Shown here: positions 1 to 8,408 of the stretch, in pieces
Layout of the letters: each line of letters opens with the position of its first letter
Position numbering within the stretch: the stretch's first letter is position 1
Assembly: GCF_007120195.1 (NCBI RefSeq)
Contig: NZ_SKOG01000064.1
Coordinates: 1-37,230, forward strand
From: Aquisalimonas sp.
GTDB lineage: Bacteria; Pseudomonadota; Gammaproteobacteria; Nitrococcales; Aquisalimonadaceae
Length of the DNA stretch: 37,230 nt
Direction: 5' to 3'
Program-made: the position numbers and the translations under genes
Notes under the pieces: model-generated
Seen by the model: the letters and a program-made list of their open reading frames with translations, nothing else
Databases searched by the model: none
Told to the model about the DNA's origin: nothing

Positions 1-1
1 C

Positions 2-181
2 ACCGTTCGCGTCATGGGGCGCGTGTGGATCGGGCAGCGTCCCCTCGCCCCGGCGATTGACCGCGGCGAGATCCGCGTGCACGGCCGGGTCGATCTCGCC
101 CGCAGCCTCCCCAGGTGGATGATGCTGTCCGTGATCACCGAGGAGGCAACGCGGCAGCAGGCCAGGTTAGTGCCTGCGTAG
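2..181 (+). CDS. C-terminal end of a transcriptional regulator, probably HxlR-like with SCP2-like tail (partial)
   Basis: The frame is open from the window edge to a TAG at 179-181, giving 59 visible residues. The segment WIGQRPLAPAIDRGEIRVHG followed by a RSLPRWM motif resembles the C-terminal sterol-carrier-like part of longer HxlR-family winged-helix repressors, in which a W-[IL]-G, an A-[IL]-x-x-G and a final FPRW-type motif are common. The DNA-binding domain would lie upstream of the window, so the family assignment rests only on this tail. Such regulators often sit beside hydrolase or oxidoreductase genes, as here. It could instead be the tail of another protein with an SCP2-like domain. 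Confidence 0.5.
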   Translation, partial: TVRVMGRVWIGQRPLAPAIDRGEIRVHGRVDLARSLPRWMMLSVITEEATRQQARLVPA

Positions 182-325
182 CCCGGCTCATTCCGTTATA
201 TTTTACGAACGCATTGTCCGGGACTTCCCCGCTACGCTGTTCCATGGGGCTTTCCCCCTCTCCGGGGGCCGCTTTGGAGAAGCACCTGACAGGTGCGGTC
301 ATCCCGCTGTCAGCGACGCACGAAC

Positions 326-1174
326 ATGCGCCAGAGAATCGACATCATTCGCTCCCGGGACGGCGTCAGGCTTGCTTGTGCACAGTCCGGCACTGGCCCG
401 CCCCTGGTGCGCGCGGCAACCTGGATGACTCATACCGAATATGACTGGCACGGCCCGGTCTGGCAGCACTGGCTTCGCTTTCTCTCCAGCCGCCATCGGT
501 TGATCCGTTACGACCAGCGCGGCTCCGGGCTCTCGGATCGACAGCCCGAGGATGTCAGTTTCGAGGACTGCACCACCGACCTGGAGAGCGTAGTCGACGC
601 ACTTGGGCTGCAACGGTTTGCACTGTTCGGAATGTCCCACGGAGCGGCGGTGGCAGCCGAGTATGCCGCACGGCATCCGCAGCGCGTCGAGCGGCTGCTG
701 CTGTACGGCGGGTTCGCCGCCGGCTGGCATTACGGTCAGGAGGCCGACCGCCGGATCTGGACCGCCCTTCACGACTTGGCGGCGCTGGGTTGGGACGTTG
801 GCCATCCCGCCTTCCGTGACATTTTCGGACGCCTTTTCGCACCCGAGAGCAGCGCTACACAGCGCGAGTGGTTCGCCGACGTGGCCCGGCGGACGACCTC
901 AGGAGTGAATGCGGCGGCGACCATCCGGATGCTTGGCGCCCTGAACGTCCTCTCGCGGCTCGAGTACGTACGCTGCCCGACGCTCGTCATCCACGCGGAA
1001 CGGGATGCAGTCGTGCCCCTCAAAGCGGCGCGCGCGCTGGCGAGTGGCATTCCCGGCGCCGAACTCGCAACCCTTGACAGTTGCAACCACATCCTTCTGG
1101 AAGAGCCCTTCTTCCCCAGGAAGAATGCAACCACTGCCTCATGCGGCGCTGCCGCTCTCTGCGCAGCATGGTAA
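326..1174 (+). CDS. alpha/beta hydrolase, possibly with altered C-terminus
   Basis: An alpha/beta hydrolase-fold enzyme of 282 residues; the substrate cannot be told. The start at 326 (MRQRID) is chosen because the fold begins there, while an in-frame start at 293 adds only eleven unlikely residues. The nucleophile elbow is GMSHG with Ser104. Asp227 in HAERDAVVP and His255 in SCNHIL complete a plausible triad, and RYDQRGSGLSD is the usual oxyanion-side motif. No signal peptide is seen, so it is probably cytoplasmic. After EEPFFPR the C-terminus loses family resemblance (Cys/Ala-rich), suggesting a late frameshift that leaves the triad intact. It lies 145 bases after the regulator fragment and 29 bases before another hydrolase frame. 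Confidence 0.75.
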   Translation: MRQRIDIIRSRDGVRLACAQSGTGPPLVRAATWMTHTEYDWHGPVWQHWLRFLSSRHRLIRYDQRGSGLSDRQPEDVSFEDCTTDLESVVDALGLQRFALFGMSHGAAVAAEYAARHPQRVERLLLYGGFAAGWHYGQEADRRIWTALHDLAALGWDVGHPAFRDIFGRLFAPESSATQREWFADVARRTTSGVNAAATIRMLGALNVLSRLEYVRCPTLVIHAERDAVVPLKAARALASGIPGAELATLDSCNHILLEEPFFPRKNATTASCGAAALCAAW

Positions 1175-1203
1175 TGGAAACCACCCACGGAGGAGGATCC
1201 GCC

Positions 1204-2118
1204 ATGAACACACTGAAACTGGCACTCGCCCTGAGCCTGTTCCCGATGCTGACCACCGGCCAGTTACACGCCAAAGAGATGAGCACCGTCACGGGAGCAA
1301 ACGGTGTGGACCTTGCCGTCTACGAGTCGGGCAACCCGGAAGGGCCCGCCATCCTCTTCATTCACGGCTTCACCGTTAACTCCCTGGCCTGGGAACCACA
1401 GTACTCAGTATAGCTCGCGGAGCATTTCCGGCTTGTCGCCGTGGACCTACGCGGACACGGTGGGTCTGATAAGCCCCTGGAGCCCGAACAGTATGCGGCA
1501 CCAGAGCTCTGGACTACGGACATCGACGCGGTCATTCACGCCATGGAGCTGGAGAATCCAGCGCTGGTCGGCTGGTCCATGGCTGGCTCGATCATTGCCG
1601 ATTACGTGCACCGGTACGGTGACGAGGACATCGGCGCCCTGGCATTCGTCGGCGCCTTCACGAGCCGCGAGACAGCCGAAGGGCAAGGCGTGATTCACGA
1701 CGAGGCGCTCACTCAGTTTCGCGGCATGGCCTCGCACGACCCCCGGACCAACATCACATCGACCCGCACCTTCGTCGACATGCTAACGGCCGATGACCTG
1801 GACCGTGAGCGGTTCGCGACCATATTCGGCAGCTCCATGATGGTGCCACCCGAAGTGCGCGGGGCCATTCTCGGCCGCGAGCGACAGGACAGCTACGCCG
1901 CACTGGCCGACGTTCAGACCCCCGCGCTCGTCGTGCATGGAACCGAAGACCAGATCGTGCGGCTGGAAGCCTCCGAGTACACCGCCTAGATACTCCCAAG
2001 TGCCGAGCTGCGAGTCTACGAAGGGATCGGCCACACACCGCAACTGGAAGCCGCCGACCAATTCAACCAAGACCTGAGGGCGTTCCTGCAGCGAACGTTC
2101 GCGACCACTTCAAATTAG
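1204..2118 (+). pseudogene. exported alpha/beta hydrolase interrupted by two in-frame TAG codons
   Basis: A single frame from ATG 1204 to TAG 2116-2118 reads as one alpha/beta hydrolase of about 300 residues, but TAG codons occur at 1411-1413 (codon 70) and 1987-1989 (codon 262). A strong GGAGGAGG ribosome binding site precedes the start, and residues 1-24 look like a signal peptide. Family motifs continue across both stops: FIHGF before the first, then VAVDLRGHGGSDKP, the elbow GWSMAG (Ser125; Ala where Gly is usual), Asp249 in HGTEDQIV, and His277 in GIGHTPQ after the second. Neither truncated product could hold a full triad. CAG to TAG changes would explain both stops. Conventional decay is more likely than recoding, because TAG ends intact genes in this window. 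Confidence 0.8.
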
Positions 2119-2153
2119 TCCTGTAGCCCGGCAAGCCGGCCCGGGACCAACCA

Positions 2154-2183
2154 AACGGCCCCGCGCGATCCTGCGGGGCCGTT
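2154..2183 (+). terminator. Strong hairpin, probable terminator after the hydrolase pseudogene
   Basis: An 11-base perfect stem (AACGGCCCCGC with GCGGGGCCGTT) encloses an 8-base loop. It lies 35 bases after the last stop of the broken hydrolase. The A-rich start and T-bearing end fit an intrinsic terminator, though the T-tract is short. Confidence 0.65.
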
Positions 2184-2212
2184 GTCTCGTCCTGCAAACA
2201 CGGCCATGGATC

Positions 2213-2229
2213 GGTTCAGAATCTGAACC
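2213..2229. promoter_or_regulatory. Palindrome upstream of the monooxygenase gene, possible operator
   Basis: GGTTCAG and CTGAACC form a perfect 7-base inverted repeat with a 3-base spacer. It lies about 150 bases before the flavin monooxygenase start, in an otherwise gene-free stretch. The size and symmetry suit a dimeric repressor, but no partner can be named. Confidence 0.3.
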
Positions 2230-2380
2230 AGACAGATCACCCTCCCAACGTTTAGGCTGCTGAGGGTAGGCGGGTCACCGTGACAAGTCACGCCGCACGA
2301 GGCCCGCCGTCAGCTCGCAGAGGCCTCGTAGCGGACCCTAGAACGGGTTCCCCAAATGCCCCGAACCTGGGGATGTGTGC

Positions 2381-3268
2381 ATGGATGAAAGACGGCAAAG
2401 GCGGGCATGCATCATCGGCGCCGGTGTCGCCGGACTGGTGACCGCGAAGGTGGTCAAAAACGACGGATTCCACGTCAGCATCTTCGAGAAGAACGCCACC
2501 GTTGGCGGTGTCTGGGCGCCGACACGTGCATATCCCGGACTTCGAACCAACAACCCGCGTGAGACCTACGCCTTCTCCGACTTCCCCTACCCCGAGACAA
2601 CCGGCGACTTTCCGACCGCTTCGCAAGTGATGGACGACCTCGCATCCTACGCGGAGCATTTCCGGCTGACGCCGCATCTCCACCTCGACACAGAGATCCT
2701 CTCGGTCTCCCGCACGGCTGCCAAGAGTAATGCACCACATGCGGGCTTCGAGGTCCGATCCCGGCGTGTGTACGCTTCAGCGGACGAGACAAGACAACAT
2801 TTCGATTTCGTCGTGATTTGCAATGGCGTTTTCTCGGTGCCGCGACTACCGCAGATCGATGGCATCCAGCGCTTCGCCGGGCCGGTGCTGCACTCAAGCC
2901 AGATACGCAAGCCCGACGTGCTTCGGGGGCAACGTGTCGTCGTTGTCGGCGCGGGGAAATCGGCGCTCGACTGTGCGAGCTTCGCAGCAAAGGAGGGCAC
3001 ATCATCCACCCTGGTGTTCCGGTCGCCGCACTGGATGCTGCCGCGATACATCGGCCGCGTCCGCGTCGACCGGTTTGCCTTCCTCCGAGTCTCTGTAGCG
3101 CCGTACTACCCGCCGTATCATGCGGTGGGCCGGACGGAGCGGGCCTTGCGCGCTGTAGCGGCACCTCTGCTGTGGCTCGGGCGCAAGGCAGCAAGCCGGC
3201 TTGTCGTTCGCCTCAGCGGCATGCCCGCCGTGATGGTGCCGGACTACCCACACGTTGCGGGCGCATAG
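2381..3268 (+). pseudogene. flavin-containing monooxygenase, C-terminus lost to an IS91-type remnant
   Basis: The protein begins as a flavin-dependent monooxygenase. An FAD Rossmann motif GAGVAG lies near residue 13, FAGPVLHSS matches the FxGxxxHSS signature of the FMO/Baeyer-Villiger families, and VVVVGAGKSALDC is the NAD(P)H-binding motif. Start 2381 is preceded by GGGGA at suitable spacing; a GTG two codons earlier is too close to it. Family members usually have about 450-500 residues, but this frame stops after 295. Its last residues and TAG stop come from the conserved end of the IS91-type remnant at 3261 (GCGCATAGGC). The substrate-domain half is therefore missing and activity is doubtful. 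Confidence 0.8.
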
Positions 3269-3634
3269 GCAGCATAAACCACCTTTTCGGTGGCTCGCAG
3301 CGGGTACTCTTGCCTGATCGGCGTCGGCACCTGCCGTGGGCAGGCCGCTCCGGCTCGCCCATCAGCATGCAGACCGGCATCACGGCCCCGAAGTCGCCCC
3401 AGCGACAGCCTCGCCGGCGCACTTCTTGCCCTGCCGCCGCTTTTCCGGACAAGCGACGCCGTTGCCGCGCCGCTGGCGGCACAGCCCAAACGACGTCAGC
3501 GTGGGCTCACCCCGTATCGTCGAACTGCCCCCGCGCCAGCCGGCGAAGGCAACATGATCGCATTTTTGCGAAGTCGTCTTGCGGCTCACGGTATCAGACT
3601 AAGTGGCTTGCGAAGGGCAGCACGACGAAGCTCG
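3261..3634 (-). mobile_element. Internally deleted IS91-family remnant with both outer ends (copy A)
   Basis: The left 267 or so bases match 8104-8371 with roughly 18 mismatches by eye and no obvious gaps. The right 100 bases match 5852-5950. The join is near 3525-3537. On the minus strand the element therefore runs from the end beside an IS91-type transposase start (as at 5950) straight to the opposite end, with the whole transposase removed. A short CCACC/GGTGG hairpin near 3280 lies close to the conserved GCGCATAGGCAGC end. It looks like a non-autonomous derivative of the family represented by copies B and C. Both flanking genes are broken at its ends. Confidence 0.75.
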
Positions 3635-3639
3635 GATGA

Positions 3640-3895
3640 CAGCAGCGCATCGCCTTCGAGGCCCAGCTGGAGCTAGCCGCAAACCTCGGCCTGCCCGTGT
3701 TCCTGCACGGGCGCGACGCCCACCACGACTTCGCCCAGATCGATCCTGCGACGCTGGCGCGATCGGGTGCCGGCCGCCGTGGTGCTCGGCGAATACGCGG
3801 CCACGCTCCGTGACGAGAGTCCCGAAGGCCTCGCCGCCCACACCACCGCCACGGCCCGCACCTTCTACTACCTCCCCGAAACCACTGAGGCCTGA
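3640..3895 (+). pseudogene. TatD-family metal-dependent DNase remnant
   Basis: Directly after the IS91-type end, one frame gives [20 protein letters not shown] followed by RDAH, the mid-N-terminal TatD motif with its metal-binding His. The frame then shifts near 3740 to read [14 protein letters not shown], the next stretch of TatD proteins. It then jumps to a C-terminal segment ending EGLAAHTTATARTFYYLPE and a TGA at 3893-3895. The N-terminal third, the central HCF motif and the later metal ligands are absent. It is a decayed gene lacking its start, frameshifted and internally deleted. TatD enzymes are normally about 255-265 residues. Confidence 0.7.
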
Positions 3896-4006
3896 CGCCA
3901 TCCAACCGAGGGCAAAAGGCAAGGTCCGACCCCATGCCCTTGGTCATGCCCTCGTGGCCTAGGTTGACTCTGAGGCCCGTTCATGCGCGGCCTTGAGCGG
4001 TCTGTT

Positions 4007-4036
4007 CTACTCGTCGTGGTCCTACTCGTCGTGGTC
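4007..4036. repeat. Perfect 15-base tandem duplication over a stop codon
   Basis: CTACTCGTCGTGGTC occurs twice back to back, at 4007-4021 and 4022-4036. On the minus strand each copy encodes Asp-His-Asp-Glu-stop, so the end of the gene at 4022 has been duplicated just behind its own stop. Confidence 0.9.
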
Positions 4037-4450
4037 CGCCGGATGCCTGAGAACGATCTCTGTCCGGATGTCGTCTCCACCATAGACCGTGACGACGAAC
4101 TCGCCGGCGGGGATTTGTTCCGCGCGGGAGAATTCTTCGTTCTTGGGCGTATCCTCCGAGCTGGCCTCGATCGGTTCTTGCTGGCCATCCCAGTCGATCG
4201 AGTAGCCGAGTACCTTGTTCGGATCGCCATCGTCGAGTTCAAAGACCAGTACCTGGTTGAAGGAGGACAACTCGAAACGCCACTCCCCTTCTCCCGAGAC
4301 CATCTCGTCGGCGATCACGTGGGTCTCACCCTCGGTGATATCGAAAGCGTCGCCGGCTGCGGGGGCCTCGTCGTCGCTCGCGGTGACTCCTCCGAGCCAG
4401 ATGAAGATCAGGACCGCGGGGCCAAGCGTTCGCAACACTCGATACGTCAT
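4022..4450 (-). CDS. small exported acidic protein of unknown function
   Basis: A 142-residue protein. Start 4450 is chosen because GGAGTG precedes it and the signal peptide begins there: positively charged MTYRVLR, a hydrophobic stretch to about residue 21, then an acidic Asp/Glu-rich region. The mature part is probably a beta-sandwich-like secreted or periplasmic domain, with alternating strands such as EWRFELSSFNQVLVFELDDG and EFVVTVYGGDDIRTEIVLRH. No lipobox Cys is present and I do not recognise a family. It is convergent with the TatD remnant and followed by the tandem repeat copying its last codons. Acidic secreted proteins suit a halophilic host, but that is only suggestive. Confidence 0.65.
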   Translation of the reverse strand: MTYRVLRTLGPAVLIFIWLGGVTASDDEAPAAGDAFDITEGETHVIADEMVSGEGEWRFELSSFNQVLVFELDDGDPNKVLGYSIDWDGQQEPIEASSEDTPKNEEFSRAEQIPAGEFVVTVYGGDDIRTEIVLRHPADHDE

Positions 4451-5087
4451 GGTTTCACTCCTCCCGTTCGCAAAGACATCTGCGGATAGGGCACGTCTCG
4501 CCATGGGTACCCACATCAACGCTCGAATTCAAGTTGCCAATCGGGCCGCGTCCAGCTGCCCGAACGGCCGATGCTCCAACCTCCGGACAAGAAAAGCGAG
4601 TCAACCTGCCGCCAGCAATTCGGTTCCCGCCCCCAATTCGCGTCGGCTTTACAAGCGCGCCCTTGACGAAAACCCGTTCCGTTACTGGACTCCAGAGGAG
4701 GTCGCTTTCGCCGCATGGTGGCGAGTTCGATTGATGCGACCCCTCTCCACCCGCGTGCAGTGAAATCATTTCATGGTTTTAACCCCAGACTTTGTCCGCG
4801 CGGCGGCCTGCGCTTTGCCCCTTGACCTTGCCCTAGTCCGCCTGCAACAGTCCAAACGGAGACGAGGCCGCCAGCTCGGCGGACGACGAGCGGGGCGAGG
4901 GCAACCCCCAAGCGTCGACTGCGACGTTTCCCGGTGCCGAGTTCCATCTCCACCGGGTCGAATGCCGCGAGCAGTTCGAACACGAGCCGTCGAAATCGTG
5001 GGCATCGCCGAGGATCCTCGCCCCGCCGCAGGCCTGGCAGGTGTCATCGGGTACATCCCTGTACCCGACCGTCTCGCGGCAGTCCGC
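4451..5087. other. Stretch without a recognisable gene
   Basis: Frames are open on both strands but none shows a family motif. On the minus strand 4771-5087 continues from the 119-base repeat. It reads CQACGG and CSNC pairs in one frame and FELLAAFDPVEMELGTG in another, which may be the frameshifted remains of a gene. An inverted repeat TCGGGTAC/GTACCCGA lies at about 5046-5070. Confidence 0.4.
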
Positions 5088-5206
5088 GGCTGTGCAAATC
5101 GGCACGCCAGCCGATTTGTCGATCTCGATGCCGACCAAATCGCCTGGAGCGATTTGGAACCGCCGCGGGCTGGCCCGAAGGGCGGAGGGCAGGACGCCCG
5201 GGGTAA
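5088..5206. repeat. 119-base structured repeat, copy 1
   Basis: This segment matches 8409-8527 over exactly 119 bases with about 10 mismatches by eye, no gaps and abrupt edges (GGCTG to GTAA). It contains a perfect CCAAATCGC/GCGATTTGG stem with a 5-base loop, an AAATCGGC/GCCGATTT stem with a 6-base loop, and a GGGC/GCCC stem. On the minus strand one frame reads LPSALRA then FQIAPGDLVGIEID in both copies, so a coding origin is also possible. Both copies lie against IS91-type sequence. Confidence 0.65.
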
Positions 5207-5950
5207 CATGACGTGCGGCGTGCCGTCTCGCTACGGCGTCTTCAGCTGGTAACGCACGTTGCCGTTCGGATGCTCGACGTTCACCCCGTCGAGGAACAGC
5301 ATGTGGAAGTCAACGATGAGGTTGAGCGCGCTGCCGAAGCGCTGGATCAGGGTGACCGCGCCGGTCTGGGCCGTGTTACGTGAGAACCCCGCCTTCTTGA
5401 TCAGGTGCGTGGCGATGCAGCGATAAACGATGCCTCGCACCCGGTCCATCACGGCAGGGCGGCTGGCGAACAGGAAACGCAACGGGTACGGGACGCTCGG
5501 CACCCACTGCCGAACCGGCTGTTCGGGAAATACCTCATCGACCAGCAGCGCCGCACTCTCGGCCATGCGCCGGGCGCCGGTGCTGGGTCAAAAGCCGCGC
5601 TTCTCGGAGCTGAAAGCAACTGCTCGGCATGGCAACTGTCGCAGCGCACCCGTAGAAAACCGTGGTCGAGACGCCCGCACTTGAGGTAGTCCTCGAACTC
5701 TCGTTCAACATACCCGGGGAGATACGTGCCCTGCGCCGCCAGATGCGCCTTGAACGCCAGGTAATACTCCTCGACAAGTTGAGAAAGTAGGGCCCGCTCC
5801 GGGCGGTGGCGCACATATGGCGGCGCGCCGCCACCCAAACTGGCTTCCCTGCCAGCCGGCGAAGGCAACATGATCGCATCCTTGCGAAGTCGTCCTGCGG
5901 CTCAGGGTATCAGGCTGAGTGGCTTGCGAAGGGCAGCACGACGAAGCTCG
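5207..5950 (-). mobile_element. IS91-family remnant with broken transposase (copy B)
   Basis: The right end at 5950 shares about 100 bases with the end of copy A. Inside, on the minus strand, is an IS91-type transposase that is frameshifted, stopped and internally deleted. The left side is cut at the 119-base repeat, so the ori-side tail seen in copies A and C is missing. The short-chain dehydrogenase remnant on the right begins directly at the element end. Confidence 0.75.
5231..5871 (-). pseudogene. IS91-family transposase, frameshifted and internally deleted
   Basis: From ATG 5871 the minus strand reads an IS91-type N-terminus: EEYYLAFKAHLAAQGTYLPG, then YVEREFEDYLKCGRL and the zinc-site start RVRCDSCHAEQLL. 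A frameshift near 5620 follows. In the shifted frame RGF is followed by TGA where Cys is expected, and a further Cys is replaced, so the zinc-binding motif is destroyed. The frame resumes as MAESAALLVDEVFPEQPVRQ, VPYPLRFLFASRP and HMLFLDGV, then jumps directly to NVRYQLKTP, which normally lies far downstream. The Y2 catalytic region is therefore deleted. TAG 5231-5233 replaces a Tyr codon. Single-strand transposition by this copy is excluded. Confidence 0.85.
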
Positions 5951-5954
5951 CCAT

Positions 5955-6231
5955 ATGACTGTCTCCCTGGCCCGGCGCCTGGGACCGGAGCTGCGTATCA
6001 ACACAGTCCGCCCGGGTTTCGTTGAGACCGGACGGTTCAAGGCGGGCCTGAAAACCACGAGAAGCAGCGTGACGGGTACGCCACCGCCAGCACCTTGCAC
6101 CCTCTCGGGATGTGATCCAGCACCAGGGCGTAGCCGAGACAGTAACCTCGCTGCTCACCGGGGCGGGCAAGACCACTGGCGAGACTATCCTGGTGGATGC
6201 CCGCATCCGCCAGGGCCCGGCGGGACGGTGA
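5955..6231 (+). pseudogene. short-chain dehydrogenase/reductase remnant
   Basis: Immediately after the element end the plus strand reads SLARRLGPELRINTVRPGFV followed by ETGRF, the post-catalytic PG region of classical SDR enzymes. A frame change gives EKQRDGYATASTLHPLGM, and another gives GVAETVTSLLTG then KTTGETILVDAR and a TGA at 6229-6231, the usual C-terminus. The N-terminal Rossmann motif and the Tyr-Lys site are missing, and at least two frameshifts are present. The gene was probably cut by the IS91-type insertion and then decayed. Confidence 0.75.
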
Positions 6232-6317
6232 TACCACTGGACCAATCCGACAGAGCCAGGCGCAGCCCCCGATAGCCACAGCTACAATCAACCCAGACGA
6301 TAAAAAATGGATACGCC

Positions 6318-6683
6318 ATGTACTACGACGCCATTACGCGGCACGGATTCACGGGCCGGATCATGCTACGGACCCTGACTGTCACTGGCGCCTCGTTGAT
6401 GCTCGTCGCCTGCGCCGGACCGCCATATGGGGACTATGGGGCGGCGTCGGACCAGGAGCGGCACGAGCTCACCGGCACCATCGTGTCCATCGATCCCCAG
6501 GAGCGGGCCTGGTACGTGGATCATAAGGAGATACCGGGCTACATGGACGCCATGGTCATGGCATTCCCGGTACCTGAAAAGTACTGGACCGACGATTTGG
6601 CCGTAGACCAGAACATAGGTGCCATCATGGTGGCGGACGACGAGGGCTACTGGCTGGAGGACGTGGAGATCCTGGCGGACTGA
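6318..6683 (+). CDS. CusF-like copper-binding lipoprotein
   Basis: A protein of 121 residues, or 106 if translation starts at 6363. From Met 6363 there is a classical lipoprotein signal, with a hydrophobic stretch ending LMLVAC (lipidated Cys 17 of the short form). The 6318 start has a weak GGA at suitable spacing, the shorter form has none. The mature part follows the CusF pattern: TGTIVSIDPQERAWYVDHK, then IPGYMDAMVMAFPV, then a closing strand YWLEDVEIL. In the CusF family the H-x-x-IPG-x-M-x-x-M-x-M stretch carries the His and Met copper ligands, of which the His and several Met remain. It is probably anchored in the outer membrane and handles periplasmic Cu(I) or Ag(I). No partner efflux gene is adjacent. 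Confidence 0.7.
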   Translation: MYYDAITRHGFTGRIMLRTLTVTGASLMLVACAGPPYGDYGAASDQERHELTGTIVSIDPQERAWYVDHKEIPGYMDAMVMAFPVPEKYWTDDLAVDQNIGAIMVADDEGYWLEDVEILAD

Positions 6684-6797
6684 CCAGTCTCCGGGTCGTA
6701 GCTGACCCAGCCATCCTTCTGCGCCCTAGCCCGCGCCGCCCCGGGGAACGGACTGCTACCGGTTCACGGCTGCTGCCAGAACCCCTAGCAGGACACT

Positions 6798-6847
6798 AGA
6801 TCAAGCACTTGTAGGGCTTGATCTGCGGCCGGACATCCCTGTCCGGC
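6798..6847. other. Two adjacent hairpins upstream of the nuclease-like gene
   Basis: AGATCAAGC/GCTTGATCT (6798-6824, 9-base stem, 9-base loop) is followed three bases later by GCCGGACA/TGTCCGGC (6828-6847, 8-base stem, 4-base loop). They lie about 115 bases after the CusF-like gene and 80 before the next gene. They may end the former transcript; no T-tract is seen. Confidence 0.4.
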
Positions 6848-6926
6848 TCTAGCAGGCGTATTTGCTGGCAGATAATGAGGTGTTAATCTGCTCGGGCAGA
6901 CGCCTAGGGGGGAAAGGTGGACGGCT

Positions 6927-8069
6927 ATGGGGGACAACACCGCGGTGACTAAGCGGGCACGGGCACTCGTCGTCGGAATTCTGTTGGCCGCGTTGGTTGC
7001 AATCGCGATCGGCCCGGCCGCGTCGCAGGGGCCGCCCGAAGACGGCGAGCACGAACGGACGGTCACGGTCATGACGCGCAACCTATACCTCGGCGCGAGC
7101 CTGTCGCCCCTGTTCGAGGCCGAGACGCCAAATGAGCTCCTGAAAGCCGTCGACGAGGTCTGGAGGCAGGTGCTCGCCACCAACTTCCCCGAGCGCGCCG
7201 GCGCGCTCGCCGACGAAATCGCGGACCATCGGCCCGATCTCGTTGGCCTGCAGGAGGTGACCTTGTGGCGGTCCGGACCGATCACCACCACCGAGCAGTA
7301 TGTCGAGGAGGTCGAGTTCGACTTCCTCGACATATTGCTCGATGCGCTCGCCGACCGCGGGCTCGCCTACGATCCAGTCGCGTCAGTCAACCTGTTGGAT
7401 GAGCAGCTGGACAACCCGTTGACCGGCCGCGCGCTGCGCATGACCGACCGGGGGGTAGTCCTGGCTCGCGCCGACGTCCGCACCGCCGACCTGAAGCTCG
7501 CGAACCCGCAGTCGGGTACGTTCACCACGAGCCTCGAGCTGCCGCTCGTCGACGAGACGATCAGCGTGCCCCGCGGCTGGACGTCGGTGGACGCCAAGGT
7601 CCGGGGGAAGCAGTTCCGCTTTCTGAACACGCATCTGGAGGCCTTCGAACCCGAGGTCCGCTTCCCGCAGGCCACCGAGCTCCTCGCCGGGCCCGCCGAC
7701 ACCGACCTGCCGGTCGTGCTCGTCGGCGACGTCAACTCCCCCGGCCCACCGGGGCACACGCCCGGCAAGACGTATGAGCTGCTCACCGATGCGGGCTTCG
7801 TCGACGCGTGGACGCTCGACCAGCCGGGTGCGGACGGCTTCACGTGCTGCCACGACCCGGATTTGATGAACGACGAGCCGACCCTCGGGCTCCGGATCGA
7901 CGTGGCGCTATTCCGCGGGCCGTTCGACGTCGCCGGCACCGCCATTGTCGGCGCCGACCCGGCTGAGCGGACGGCGTCTGGCCTGTGGCCCAGCGACCAC
8001 GCCGGTGCCATCACGACGCTCTTCATCCCGCCCGACCGGCCCTCGGGACGAGCTGCCCCCGGCCGGTGA
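6927..8069 (+). CDS. exported endonuclease/exonuclease/phosphatase-family protein
   Basis: A 380-residue EEP-superfamily phosphodiesterase or nuclease. GGTGG precedes ATG 6927. Residues 10-34 form a signal peptide or membrane anchor, so it acts outside the cytoplasm. Catalytic motifs appear in family order: TRNLYLG (residues 50-56), GLQEV with Glu110 as metal ligand, NTHLEAF with His236, VLVGDVNS with Asp268 and Asn270, RIDVALF with Asp325, and SDHAGAI with Asp357 and His358. All key residues are present. It ends 34 bases before an IS91-type end, so the gene lies between IS91 remnants and was probably brought in with this block. The target (DNA, phospholipid or inositol phosphate) cannot be decided. 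Confidence 0.8.
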   Translation: MGDNTAVTKRARALVVGILLAALVAIAIGPAASQGPPEDGEHERTVTVMTRNLYLGASLSPLFEAETPNELLKAVDEVWRQVLATNFPERAGALADEIADHRPDLVGLQEVTLWRSGPITTTEQYVEEVEFDFLDILLDALADRGLAYDPVASVNLLDEQLDNPLTGRALRMTDRGVVLARADVRTADLKLANPQSGTFTTSLELPLVDETISVPRGWTSVDAKVRGKQFRFLNTHLEAFEPEVRFPQATELLAGPADTDLPVVLVGDVNSPGPPGHTPGKTYELLTDAGFVDAWTLDQPGADGFTCCHDPDLMNDEPTLGLRIDVALFRGPFDVAGTAIVGADPAERTASGLWPSDHAGAITTLFIPPDRPSGRAAPGR

Positions 8070-8103
8070 CCCCTGTTACGGGCATGAACGACGTCGAGCG
8101 CTC

Positions 8104-8400
8104 GCGCATAGGCAGCATAAACCACCTTTTCGGCGGCTCGCAGCGGGTACTCTTGCCTGATCGGCGTCGGTACCTGCCGTCGGCAGGCCGCTCCGGCTCG
8201 CCCATCAGCGTGCAGAGCGGCATCACGGCCCCGAAGTCACCCCGGCGACAGCCTCGCCGGCGCACTGCTCCCCCTCCCGCCGCTTTTGTGGACAAGCGAC
8301 GTCGTTGCCGAGCCGCTGACGGCACAGCCCAAACGACGTCAGCGTGGGCTCACCCCGTCTCGTCGAACAGCCCCCGCTGCGGCGGCGCTCGGCACGGCGG
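8104..8400 (-). mobile_element. IS91-family remnant, ori-side tail with transposase C-terminus (copy C)
   Basis: The segment 8104-8371 matches the left part of copy A, including the conserved GCGCATAGGCAGC end and the CCACC-TTTTC hairpin region. On the minus strand, just before the tail, RAPPQRGLFDETG and a TGA at 8350-8352 resemble the last residues of IS91-type transposases. The rest of the transposase is gone; upstream on that strand lies the 119-base repeat after a short unmatched stretch. Confidence 0.7.
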
Positions 8401-8408
8401 CGGCCTTC

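Noticed and set aside
4455-4769. Minus-strand frame upstream of the small exported protein
   Set aside because: It overlaps the start region of that gene and has no motif or good ribosome binding site.
5088-5206. Integron attC site
   Set aside because: The hairpins lack the conserved core ends (GTTRRRY type) and no integrase gene is present.
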